From assembly GCA_902527635.1 (NCBI GenBank), contig CABZPS010000007.1, positions 1-40,093 of the forward strand: 40,093 nucleotides of DNA, written 5' to 3'. The position numbers and the translations under genes were made by a program. The number at the start of each line of letters is the position of its first letter. Within the stretch, counting starts at the first letter, position 1. The notes below the pieces were generated by a model. That model saw only the letters and a program-made list of their open reading frames with translations, made no database searches and was not told where the DNA came from. This stretch comes from an uncultured Pelagibacteraceae bacterium. Its GTDB lineage: Bacteria; Pseudomonadota; Alphaproteobacteria; Pelagibacterales; Pelagibacteraceae. Shown here piece after piece: positions 10,589-19,696 of the stretch.

Positions 10589-12010
10589 TTAAAGTTTTGT
10601 GCCGCCAACGGTCATCTTATTAATTAGTATAGATGGTTGAGCAACACCTACTGGAACACCTTGGCCAGCTTTTCCACATGTTCCAATTCCTGGATCCATC
10701 ATCATATCATTACCCACCATAGAAACTTCTTTTAAACTCGAAGGGCCATCTCCGATGAGAGTTGCACCTTTTATTGGAGATCCAATTTTGCCATTAACAA
10801 TCTCATAAGCTTCGGTACAATTGAATACAAATTTTCCAGACGTTATGTCAACTTGTCCGCCACCAAAACTAACTGCAAAAATACCTTTATCTACAGCTTT
10901 AATCATCTCATCTTGAGTATGATTACCACTTAGCATCATCGTGTTTCTCATTCTTGGAAGGACGATATGTCTATAATTTTCTCTTCTTCCACTACCAGTA
11001 GATCTTGTTTTCATCAAACGTGCATTTAGTCGATCTTGCATAAAGTTTTTTAAAATCCCATTTTCAATTAAAACTGTTTTTTCTGTTGGTGTCCCCTCAT
11101 CATCAATCGTAAGACTACCTCTTCTATTGTCGATGGTACCATCATCAACAATTGTAACTCCTTCACTCGCAACTTTTTGTCCCATTAGATTATGAAAAGC
11201 AGAGGTTTTCTTCCTATTAAAATCCCCCTCTAAACCATGGCCAACAGCTTCATGAATTAATATTGCAGGCCAACCAGGTCCTAGTACAACTTTCATTTCA
11301 CCAGCTGGTGCAGGTTTACTCTCTAAATTTACTGAAGCTATTCTCAAAGCCTCATCACAAACACTTTTCCAATTGTCGTCTTTTAAATAAAAATCGTAGG
11401 ATTGTCTTCCTCCAACACCATACACACCTGACTCTTTTCTTCCATTTTTCTCAAGCATGACTGATACATTGAATCTTATTAAAGGACGGACATCAGTTAA
11501 CGACTCTCCACCAGATCTAATTATTTCAACTGATTTTTGTTCACCTAAAAAATTGGCTGTGACCTGTTTAATGTTATCATCTTTAGAGCGTAAGTAGTTA
11601 TTTACTTCATTAAGTATTTTAATCTTTTCATTGAGGGATTTTTGTTCAATAGGATTTATATTATCATAATATTTTTTATTAGATTTGGGAATTTCATGAT
11701 TATAAGTGCCTTTGACAGATTTTAACGTTGATTTTAAATTTTCTGAAGATTGCCTTAATGAATTTTTTGATATTTCATTAGAGTGTGAATATGCAACTAT
11801 TTCATCAGAAATAGCTCTAAATCCAAAACCTAAATCAGAATTATAACTCGAGTTTTTAATTTTATTATCATCTAATAATAATGTCTCTGATTTTGTATTT
11901 TCTAGATATAGTTCTCCATCATCACACTTACTAAGTGTGTCCGATACAATGTTTTCTGCTTCTGACCTAGATATGTCAGATTTTTCAAAAAAATTATTCA
12001 TAGAAGGCAA
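10589..12010 (-). CDS. tldD: Metalloprotease TldD
   Basis: HEAVGHGLEGDFNRKKTSAFHN (HExxxH), DDEGTPTEKTVLIENGIL, GIGTCGKAGQGVPVGVAQPS. Confidence 0.97.
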   Translation of the reverse strand: MPSMNNFFEKSDISRSEAENIVSDTLSKCDDGELYLENTKSETLLLDDNKIKNSSYNSDLGFGFRAISDEIVAYSHSNEISKNSLRQSSENLKSTLKSVKGTYNHEIPKSNKKYYDNINPIEQKSLNEKIKILNEVNNYLRSKDDNIKQVTANFLGEQKSVEIIRSGGESLTDVRPLIRFNVSVMLEKNGRKESGVYGVGGRQSYDFYLKDDNWKSVCDEALRIASVNLESKPAPAGEMKVVLGPGWPAILIHEAVGHGLEGDFNRKKTSAFHNLMGQKVASEGVTIVDDGTIDNRRGSLTIDDEGTPTEKTVLIENGILKNFMQDRLNARLMKTRSTGSGRRENYRHIVLPRMRNTMMLSGNHTQDEMIKAVDKGIFAVSFGGGQVDITSGKFVFNCTEAYEIVNGKIGSPIKGATLIGDGPSSLKEVSMVGNDMMMDPGIGTCGKAGQGVPVGVAQPSILINKMTVGGTKL

Positions 12011-12094
12011 TATTTAGAAGTTTTATCTACTATTTTCAATATGTGTATTTTACGCATATACATTATTTAAATAAATAGTAATAAGTCTAGTTAT

Positions 12095-12445
12095 ATGAAA
12101 GTTTATTTTAATAATTCATGCAAAATCTGCAAAGCTGAAATTAATTTATATAAAAAAGAGAACATTCAAGAAATCGATTGGATTGATATTACGGGTAATG
12201 AGGTAGCTGAAAAAGAGACCTCTAAAAGTAATAAAGAACTTTTGCGTAGGCTACATGTCAAAGAGGATGAAAAAATTTTAAAAGGAGCCGAGGCTTTTCT
12301 TGCTGTGTGGAAAAAAATTCCTAAATATAATTTTTTATATAATTTTTTTAAACTACCAATAATTTTTACTTTATTTTCATTTTTTTATGAAATTGTTGCA
12401 TTCTTTTTGTATCTAAAAAATAAAAAACAATTAAAAAACAATTAA
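12095..12445 (+). CDS. DCC family (DUF393) thiol-disulfide oxidoreductase-like protein
   Basis: MKVYFNNSCKICKAEINLYKK (CxxC near the N-terminus), IDITG, GAEAFLAVWKKIP pattern of the DCC family. Confidence 0.85.
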   Translation: MKVYFNNSCKICKAEINLYKKENIQEIDWIDITGNEVAEKETSKSNKELLRRLHVKEDEKILKGAEAFLAVWKKIPKYNFLYNFFKLPIIFTLFSFFYEIVAFFLYLKNKKQLKNN

Positions 12446-12449
12446 AAAA

Positions 12450-12743
12450 CTAATTAAAAAAAAATAATAAAATTTCACTTAACAAAGACATAGAAGTTAT
12501 AAACATTATGAGAACTATTGAATACATTAATAGAATAATCTTATTTTTTTTTCTTCTCAATCTTACAAAATCTTTATCATCTAAGTCAGAGATATCTCTT
12601 TCACCTAAAACAGGATAATCATAAGTAAATCGCCAAGTACTGTCACCAAGTCTCGGGTCTAATTTGTTGTAGTAAATAATCCATGCCAATACATACTTTA
12701 AAATTAAAAAAAGTATTATCATAATGATTGATCCAAAAAACAT
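12450..12743 (-). CDS. Small two-TM hypothetical membrane protein
   Basis: 97 aa, hydrophobic segments at both ends flanking a conserved-looking polar middle (LGDSTWRFTYDYPVLGERDISDLDDKDFVRLRRKK). Confidence 0.65.
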   Translation of the reverse strand: MFFGSIIMIILFLILKYVLAWIIYYNKLDPRLGDSTWRFTYDYPVLGERDISDLDDKDFVRLRRKKNKIILLMYSIVLIMFITSMSLLSEILLFFFN

Positions 12744-12774
12744 ATAAAAGTTCTACCTTGTTATTTAAAAAAAA

Positions 12775-13944
12775 TTAATCTTTATTTTGTGATCTTTTGC
12801 TGGCAATTAATTGTGTCAAAGCGTCCACCATTGTGTCTGAAGCTTTAAAAATATCAATATTTTTAAATTCATACGAACGATTTTTTTCAGGATTTGTTTT
12901 ATCTTCTATTACTATTCCTTCATCAGGTGAATTATTTTTAATGTAAATTAATAATAACCAATCTTTATCTTCAGCTTCATCCCATTTTATAAAAATCTCT
13001 CCAGTTTCAAATCTTCTGTCTATACATCTCAGAATCGACATATCTCTTGTAATGTGTCTTTTATTTAATTGAAATACGAGACTGCTTGCACTTCTATAAA
13101 AACTTTCCAATGCAAACTCAACTTTTTGTCTTGCTAAAGTATATTCTTTTTCCTTAATTAATAATGTTTCTCTGTCTTCGTTACCTTGTAATTTAACCCC
13201 AAGGGCTTCTACTCTTTCCTTAATCTTCTGGTCTCTGATAACTCGGTATTTTTCTTTAAGTTTATCAATCCTTTCTTGTAACCCTTGATAATCCTCTCTC
13301 TTCTCTTTAAGTGCTATTCTCTCAAGTTTTTCTAATTCTTTTACTTCTCTTATTCTAAACTTTTCAATTTGACGCTCTAGTTGGAGTTGCTTTAAAAATT
13401 GTTTTTGTTTTTCAGCTTGTTCTCTTCTTAAAATTGCTTGTTCTTTTCTTAAAAATAATTTTATATCTTTATTTCTTTGCTTTTCTAACCTAGCTTCCTC
13501 CTTTAAGGTTTTTTCTTTTAATCTAGTTTTTTCAAGCGCCTCCTCATTTTTTGCTTTTTGTAACTCAATTTTCTCAATTCTCTCTTTTTCAATTTGTTCT
13601 ATCTTGATTCTTCTTTTTTCCTCCTTTTTAATTACTTTGTAATTTGAAATTGTTTCGGAAATTTTATCAAAAAATCTTTGAATGTATCTCTCTGGATTTA
13701 AATTAATTTTAAAATTAAAATTTGATTTAATCGATAGCTGAAATCTTACAATTTTGGATATTAAACTTTGATTTTTAGTTTTAGGTATATAGTTTTTATT
13801 TTTCTTAATATTTGTATTTTTTCTCTTATTTTTCTTTTGTTTATTCCTCTTTTTTTTCCTTGAAATATTTATCTTTTTTCCAACTTTTTTGACAATTTTC
13901 GGTTTAATTTTTTTTCTTTTTGATTTTTTACTTTTTTTTTTCAT
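12775..13944 (-). CDS. Hypothetical protein with extremely basic N-terminus, long charged coiled coil and C-terminal globular domain
   Basis: Complete 389-aa ORF; Lys/Arg-rich first ~50 aa, E/K/R/Q heptad-like central region, folded-looking C-terminus. Confidence 0.8.
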   Translation of the reverse strand: MKKKSKKSKRKKIKPKIVKKVGKKINISRKKKRNKQKKNKRKNTNIKKNKNYIPKTKNQSLISKIVRFQLSIKSNFNFKINLNPERYIQRFFDKISETISNYKVIKKEEKRRIKIEQIEKERIEKIELQKAKNEEALEKTRLKEKTLKEEARLEKQRNKDIKLFLRKEQAILRREQAEKQKQFLKQLQLERQIEKFRIREVKELEKLERIALKEKREDYQGLQERIDKLKEKYRVIRDQKIKERVEALGVKLQGNEDRETLLIKEKEYTLARQKVEFALESFYRSASSLVFQLNKRHITRDMSILRCIDRRFETGEIFIKWDEAEDKDWLLLIYIKNNSPDEGIVIEDKTNPEKNRSYEFKNIDIFKASDTMVDALTQLIASKRSQNKD

Positions 13945-13973
13945 TTTTAAGGAGAGAAGATTCTATCAATAAT

Positions 13974-15161
13974 TTATTGATAAATATAGTCCCTAGTGAC
14001 TGGAGTGGATCTATAATTTTTTGTAAGTTGAAATTGATATACAACTTGATCACCCCACTTAAAAGCCATCTCACATCCGGCAAGATAAAATTCCCACATT
14101 CGAAAAAATTTCTCATCAAACATTTTAATAATCTTTTCTCTATTTCTTATGCAATTTTCTTTCCAGTGTCGTAAAGTGTGTGAATAATGTAATCTCAAAA
14201 CTTCGATATCTGTAACAACTAAACCTGCTTGCTCTATGGGTGTCGTGACCTCGCTTAAGCTTGGTGTATAACCACCTGGAAAGATATACTTAGTTATCCA
14301 TGGATGTGGATCCCTAGGTGGATTTACTGATCCTATGGTATGTATTAATGAAACACCATTATCATTTAATAAATTTTGGATTTGCCTAAAAAATTTTTTA
14401 TAAAATTTACGTCCTACGTGTTCAAACATTCCAACACTTACAATTCTATCAAATTTTTCTTTAAGTTCTCTGTAGTCAATTAATCTAAACTTCACCTGAT
14501 TTTCTAAATTTTGTTCAGCTGCTTTTCTTTTGCAGTAGTGAAGTTGGTTTTCTGATAACGTAATGCCTGTTACTTCACATTTTGAATTCTTTGCAATATC
14601 AATTGCTAACGAACCCCATCCGCAACCAATATCTAAAACTTTTTGGTCTGGCTTTAAATTTAATTTTTTAATTATATGTTGAATTTTATTAATTTGTGCT
14701 GTTTCAAGACTATCATTTTCATTAAGAAAATATCCACAAGAATACTGTCTTTTAGGATCTAAAAACAGATCATATAAATCATCAGATATATCATAATGAT
14801 GTGAGACATTCATTTTAGACTTTTTGATAAAATTAAAATTTGTTAAGTATCTGTATGACCCTCTTAGCCTATTGATTACATAACTAAAAAAATTTACTTC
14901 TCCTCTTCCAATATTCCTCAAAGCAAGATCTAGGAAATCACTAATAGTACCGTTTTCAATAATTATTTCACCATTTGTATATGCCTCTCCTAAATATAAA
15001 TCTGCGTGGAGTAATAATTTATAGTGAAGTTTTTTATTTAAAATTTTCAATCTAATAGGATTATTACCCGGTTTTCCTATGATATAGTCTCTAAAATTTG
15101 CATCAGTAAGAATAAAACCACCATCTTTAAAAACTTTGTTTAGAAATCTTGCAAGTTGCAT
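13974..15161 (-). CDS. cfa: Cyclopropane-fatty-acyl-phospholipid synthase family methyltransferase
   Basis: HYDISDDLYDLFLDPKRQYSCGYF, VLDIGCGWGSLAIDIAK, VSVGMFEHVGRKFYKKFF, KYIFPGGYTPSL. Confidence 0.96.
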   Translation of the reverse strand: MQLARFLNKVFKDGGFILTDANFRDYIIGKPGNNPIRLKILNKKLHYKLLLHADLYLGEAYTNGEIIIENGTISDFLDLALRNIGRGEVNFFSYVINRLRGSYRYLTNFNFIKKSKMNVSHHYDISDDLYDLFLDPKRQYSCGYFLNENDSLETAQINKIQHIIKKLNLKPDQKVLDIGCGWGSLAIDIAKNSKCEVTGITLSENQLHYCKRKAAEQNLENQVKFRLIDYRELKEKFDRIVSVGMFEHVGRKFYKKFFRQIQNLLNDNGVSLIHTIGSVNPPRDPHPWITKYIFPGGYTPSLSEVTTPIEQAGLVVTDIEVLRLHYSHTLRHWKENCIRNREKIIKMFDEKFFRMWEFYLAGCEMAFKWGDQVVYQFQLTKNYRSTPVTRDYIYQ

Positions 15162-15162
15162 G

Positions 15163-16047
15163 TTAGGCCGCCAGTAAAGATTTAATTTTAAAATTTAAAT
15201 TTTTTAGATTTTCAAATAATTCTTTCTCATTCTCTCTAGTTAAAAGAGTTAACGGAGGTAATACATTTTTAAATATTTCATTTTCTTTTGCACAATATGA
15301 ATGCAAGCCAGAAATAAGATTATATTTATCAAAAGCAGACCTAACATTAATCAATTTTTCATTCTCGGTTTGAGTTTTTTTTGAAATGAAATCATCGTAA
15401 ACTCTTCTAGATAACTCTGCAGTAACATTACATGTGGCTGTGATTATTCCTGAACAACCTATTTCTAAACCTTCCACAAGCTTGGTTTCTGATCCAGGAA
15501 GAATTGAAAAATTTTTTAATCTTAAATTTTTATATATATTGTAAGAACTATCTTTTATACCAATTATTTGTTCGGGAAATTTTTTGACTAAATCTTGCAC
15601 ACATTCTAAACTAAATTTATAACCACATAACTTTTCAAAATTATAAAGTATAATCCTTGAATCCGGAGCCGCTTCTACAATTTTTGAGTAAAAAGTAATT
15701 ACTTCTTTATCACCATATTTATAATATGCAGGTGGCATAATTAAAAAATTTTCAAAATTTAAAGATAACGCTATTTTAATATAATTTATTGTTTCACTTA
15801 AAGAATTAAGCCCATTACCTATTATAAAGTTACTTTTGTATTTACTTTTTGATAAATTATTTAAAAGCTTGATTTTTTCTGAGATCGAAATTAATTGTGC
15901 TTGTCCAGTGCTCCCAAATATTGCAACACCGTGACATCCTTTGTCTATAATGTTTTCAGCATGTAGAATTGTTTTTTCTATATTGAGGCTTAAATCTTTG
16001 TTAAAAATTGACATTCCTGCAGCATAAATTCCATTAATTTTAGACAT
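15163..16047 (-). CDS. DapA/N-acetylneuraminate lyase superfamily class I aldolase
   Basis: ENIIDKGCHGVAIFGSTGQAQLISISEK, ILYNFEK, IIGIKDSS (Schiff-base Lys), GSETKLVEGLEIGCSGIITATCN. Confidence 0.88.
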   Translation of the reverse strand: MSKINGIYAAGMSIFNKDLSLNIEKTILHAENIIDKGCHGVAIFGSTGQAQLISISEKIKLLNNLSKSKYKSNFIIGNGLNSLSETINYIKIALSLNFENFLIMPPAYYKYGDKEVITFYSKIVEAAPDSRIILYNFEKLCGYKFSLECVQDLVKKFPEQIIGIKDSSYNIYKNLRLKNFSILPGSETKLVEGLEIGCSGIITATCNVTAELSRRVYDDFISKKTQTENEKLINVRSAFDKYNLISGLHSYCAKENEIFKNVLPPLTLLTRENEKELFENLKNLNFKIKSLLAA

Positions 16048-16085
16048 ATATTTTTGCTTGTTAGTATAATAGAAAAATTACATTT

Positions 16086-17012
16086 ATGAAAACAGGAATT
16101 TTTTTAAGCTATAAGGGTTTAGGAGCTAATTTATTACATCTTAGTTACTGTCATCAGATTGCAAAAAAATTTGGTAAAGTTGAACTGATCACATTATGTC
16201 CAAATCTAAATAGAGTTTTGATAGATGACCCTTTAATAAAAAGTGTAAATTATTTAGATAAGTTTCATAGAAACTTTTTTGATATAATAAATTTATCAGT
16301 CTTTATAAAGAAATTTAATTTTGAAAATATCTTTATTTTTTATCCAAGCATAAGACATTATCTAGCTTGTAAAATTGCTGGCATAAAAAATATTTATCAT
16401 TATCCTTTATTTAAAAAAAAAAATTTACATCTGGTAAATGCTGCTAAAACTTTTACGGAACAATCCTTAAATATTAAAAATTGCCCAACTGAAACTCAAA
16501 TTTCTCTAAATAGTGAAAAAATTAAAAAATATAATCTTAGTAAACAAAAAAAAATTGTGCTTGGAATAGGTTCATCTGGTCCGACAACTAGATGGGGATA
16601 TAATAATTTTGCATCTTTAATAAATAAATTTAACGAAATAGGAGATTATTATTTTTACTTAGTTTGTGGAAAAAATGAGGAAGGAGGTGCAATTAAAATT
16701 ATAAACCAAATAAAAAAAGATAATTGTGAGTCTTTAAGCTCTAAAGATATATCAGAAATAGTATATTATATTTATTTGAGTGATATTTTCATCGGAAATG
16801 ACTCATTTGCGCATCATGTTTCGAGTCAAATGAATAAACCTAGTTTTGTAATTTTATTAGACTCACCAAAAGCTTATTCTGATTACAGTAAAAACCAATT
16901 TAGAATTATTCCACCTGATACCGACATAAATAAAATCACTCATGGATCAAGCTTTGATCCAGATTCAATAACAGTTGAAATGATAATTAATAAAGTTAAG
17001 GACTTTATATAA
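16086..17012 (+). CDS. Glycosyltransferase family 9 (heptosyltransferase-like)
   Basis: IVLGIGSSGPTTRWGYNNFASLINKF and YLSDIFIGNDSFAHHVSSQMNKPSFVILLDSP, typical GT9 motifs. Confidence 0.85.
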   Translation: MKTGIFLSYKGLGANLLHLSYCHQIAKKFGKVELITLCPNLNRVLIDDPLIKSVNYLDKFHRNFFDIINLSVFIKKFNFENIFIFYPSIRHYLACKIAGIKNIYHYPLFKKKNLHLVNAAKTFTEQSLNIKNCPTETQISLNSEKIKKYNLSKQKKIVLGIGSSGPTTRWGYNNFASLINKFNEIGDYYFYLVCGKNEEGGAIKIINQIKKDNCESLSSKDISEIVYYIYLSDIFIGNDSFAHHVSSQMNKPSFVILLDSPKAYSDYSKNQFRIIPPDTDINKITHGSSFDPDSITVEMIINKVKDFI

Positions 17013-17508
17013 TTTCCTTTAACAAAATGTCTCTAGCTTCATTGACTAAAGTAGATAATCTTGCGGTTTCTGGTGAGATATCCGGATGAATTTTTTTTTG
17101 AATTTTTGTGTAAGCTTTGTTTATGTCCTCTTTGGTAATCTTTTTTTTTTGGTCTAAATTTAAAATTTTAAAAGCTTCACTAACAGACATAGTAGACGTA
17201 TTATTGTTTTGAGATTGATTAAATGAAAATCTGCCTGATCTTCTTAATGTTTGAATTAATCTAAAAAGAGAGATCAATTGGAAGATTGATAAACCCTTTA
17301 ACTTTAATAAAGCGAGACTAGCGAGTGTGAGTGGTAAAGTTAACAGAAATCTGCCTCCAATTGCAAATAGAATTGCTAAAAAAATTAATCCAATTATTAT
17401 CAGCAGTCTTAAACCTTTTGAAAGTTTTTTTGATGAGATATTACTGATGAATCTCAAAAGAAAATAAAAAATGACTAATATTACTACTGTATAAATAATT
17501 ATATTCAT
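17005..17508 (-). CDS. Membrane-anchored J-domain protein (Pam18/Tim14-like architecture)
   Basis: Two N-terminal hydrophobic segments and C-terminal J domain with HPD (AYTKIQKKIHPDISPETARLSTLVNEARDILL). The track start at 17538 overlaps the divergent ptrB start; ATG at 17508 (MNIIIYTVVIL) avoids that. Confidence 0.85.
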   Translation of the reverse strand: MNIIIYTVVILVIFYFLLRFISNISSKKLSKGLRLLIIIGLIFLAILFAIGGRFLLTLPLTLASLALLKLKGLSIFQLISLFRLIQTLRRSGRFSFNQSQNNNTSTMSVSEAFKILNLDQKKKITKEDINKAYTKIQKKIHPDISPETARLSTLVNEARDILLKEII

Positions 17509-17523
17509 ATAACTGTTTTCATT

Positions 17524-19599
17524 ATGAAAATACCACAACTAAAAAAAAAACCAGAAAGAAAATCTTGTCACAATGTTGCATGGGAAGATAATTATAGTTG
17601 GATTCATCAAGAAAATATCCTCGAGGTTTTAAAAGATGGATCAAAATTACTTCCTGAAGTTAGAAAATATCTAGAGGAAGAAAATAATTACACAGATCAT
17701 ATTTTGAAGGATAATAAAGAAATTGAAAAAAAATTATTTCATGAAATTAAAGGTCGAATAAAATTGGATGACGTTTCACCTCCATTCAAAGACATTAGAT
17801 ATGAGTATTGGACGAAAACAACAGCCAAAGGAAATTATTCTATAAAACTTAGAAAAAAAATTGGCTCTAATGAGATAGAGGAAATTTGGAATGGAGACAA
17901 AGAAAAAGAAAAATTTAAAACAAAGTATTTCGGCATTGGAGATTTAGAGGTAAGTTATAACGATAAATATTTGGGATACTCATTAGATTTAAAAGGATCA
18001 GAATATTATACAATTTATTTAAGAGATATTTTGACTGGAAAAGAAATAACAGAACAAATAGAAGAAACTAGTGGCAGTATAACTTTTAGTTTGGATGATA
18101 AATTTATATTTTATTCAAAACTTGATAAATTTCACAGACCTAGAAAAATTTATAGGCATAAAATTGGAACACCTATTAAGAACGATGAATTAATTTTTGA
18201 GGAAAAAAGTGAAGCATTTACAGTTGGAATAAGTTTAAGTTCAGACGAAAAATATTTCTTTATTACAACCTCAGATCATAATACTTCAGAACAATATTAC
18301 TTTAAAGTTAATGAACATAAACCTGAGCCAAAATTAATAAAAAAAAGAAAAAGAGGTATAATCTATTCAATTTCATCTTGGAATAATTATTTTTATTGTC
18401 ATACAAACGAAGATGCTGAAGATTTCAAAATAGAGAGATGTAGTGATTTATCTCAACAAAATTGGGAAATTTATATAGATGCTAAAGATGAAGTTCTTAT
18501 AGGAGGCTTAATATTCTTAAATGATTGGATTATAAGAAGTGAAAAGTCAAATGCTCTTGGGAAATTATACTTAAGAAATATAAAAACAAATTTAGAGGAG
18601 GAGTTAATATTTTCCGATGAAGAAGTAATTGTCCCTGGTATTTCATTGACTCAAAGAGATAAAAATACTGATCTAGTTTATTTGTCATATTCATCTCCAA
18701 AGACGCCTGGAAAAACTTATCTTTATGATTTAAAGACGAAAGAAAAACAATTAGTAAAAGAACAGGAAATTCCATCAGGTCATAATACTGATGATTATAT
18801 TGTTGAAAGATTAGAATGCTCTTCTCACGATGGTAGATTGATACCTATTACAATAACTAGACACAAAAAAACTAAAATTGATGGGTCGGCAAATTTACTA
18901 CTATATGGTTATGGATCCTATGGTAATTCAATGTCTCCTGATTTCTCATCAACTAGACTTAGTCTAATTAACAGAGATATCATTTGGGTTACTGCTCATA
19001 TCAGAGGTGGGATGGAAAGAGGAATGAAATGGTGGAAAGAAGGTAAACTTCTCAATAAAAAAAATACTTTTAAAGATTTCATTGCTGTTGCAAAATACTT
19101 AATTGAAAAAAATTATACATCAAAAGGTAAAATAATTGGTATGGGTGGTTCGGCAGGAGGTTTACTGATGGGCGCAGTGGTAAACGAAACACCTGAATTA
19201 TTTTTAGGAATTGTAATGGCAGTGCCTTTTGTAGATTCACTTACCACAAATTTAGATCATTCACTTCCATTAACAGTTGGAGAGTTTGATGAGTTTGGTA
19301 ACGCAAAAGATAATAAGCATCATTTTGAATACATTTATTCTTATGCTCCATACAATAATATAAAAAAAATGGATTATCCTCATATTTTAATTACAACTAG
19401 CTTAAGTGATAATAGAGTTTTATTTGATGAACCTGCAAAATTTACAGCGAAACTAAGAGATTACAAAACTGATAACAATCTACTTTTACTTAAGACGGAA
19501 ATGAATGCGGGTCACGGTGGTAAATCTGGTCGAGATGGTGCTATAGAAGAAATTGCTTTTGATTATGGATTTATTTTAAAAATTTCACATAAAATTTAA
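17524..19599 (+). CDS. ptrB: Oligopeptidase B / prolyl oligopeptidase family S9
   Basis: 691 aa; RKSCHNVAWEDNYSWI, GYGSYG, AHIRGGMERGMKWWKEGK, catalytic GGSAGGLLMGAVVNETPELF, GHGGKSGRDGAIEE. Confidence 0.94.
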   Translation: MKIPQLKKKPERKSCHNVAWEDNYSWIHQENILEVLKDGSKLLPEVRKYLEEENNYTDHILKDNKEIEKKLFHEIKGRIKLDDVSPPFKDIRYEYWTKTTAKGNYSIKLRKKIGSNEIEEIWNGDKEKEKFKTKYFGIGDLEVSYNDKYLGYSLDLKGSEYYTIYLRDILTGKEITEQIEETSGSITFSLDDKFIFYSKLDKFHRPRKIYRHKIGTPIKNDELIFEEKSEAFTVGISLSSDEKYFFITTSDHNTSEQYYFKVNEHKPEPKLIKKRKRGIIYSISSWNNYFYCHTNEDAEDFKIERCSDLSQQNWEIYIDAKDEVLIGGLIFLNDWIIRSEKSNALGKLYLRNIKTNLEEELIFSDEEVIVPGISLTQRDKNTDLVYLSYSSPKTPGKTYLYDLKTKEKQLVKEQEIPSGHNTDDYIVERLECSSHDGRLIPITITRHKKTKIDGSANLLLYGYGSYGNSMSPDFSSTRLSLINRDIIWVTAHIRGGMERGMKWWKEGKLLNKKNTFKDFIAVAKYLIEKNYTSKGKIIGMGGSAGGLLMGAVVNETPELFLGIVMAVPFVDSLTTNLDHSLPLTVGEFDEFGNAKDNKHHFEYIYSYAPYNNIKKMDYPHILITTSLSDNRVLFDEPAKFTAKLRDYKTDNNLLLLKTEMNAGHGGKSGRDGAIEEIAFDYGFILKISHKI

Positions 19600-19607
19600 T
19601 AAAACTA

Positions 19608-19636
19608 CTTGAAAAAAAAAATTTAATTCCCATATA
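19608..19636 (+). promoter_or_regulatory. Putative heat-shock (RpoH/sigma32-type) promoter of hsp20
   Basis: CTTGAAA (19608-19614), 14 nt spacer, CCCATATA (19629-19636); equals CTTG-N17-CCCATAT, close to the alphaproteobacterial RpoH consensus. Confidence 0.7.
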
Positions 19637-19640
19637 GATT

Positions 19641-19696
19641 TAGTAAGTCGCCTTATGGGACTTGCGTAAATAAACTTGCTTAAAAAAGGAGGATAT
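19641..19696 (+). promoter_or_regulatory. Structured hsp20 5' UTR with a ROSE-like RNA thermometer candidate
   Basis: AAGTC...GACTT hairpin (19645-19649/19659-19663), then UUGCU (19676-19680) just upstream of the AAGGAGG Shine-Dalgarno; UUGCU opposite AGGA is the ROSE anti-SD signature. Confidence 0.45.

Noticed and set aside
13920-14174. ORFs 13920..14174 (+) and 13928..14119 (-)
   Set aside because: Both lie over the cfa C-terminus and the basic coiled-coil gene start; out-of-frame artefacts.
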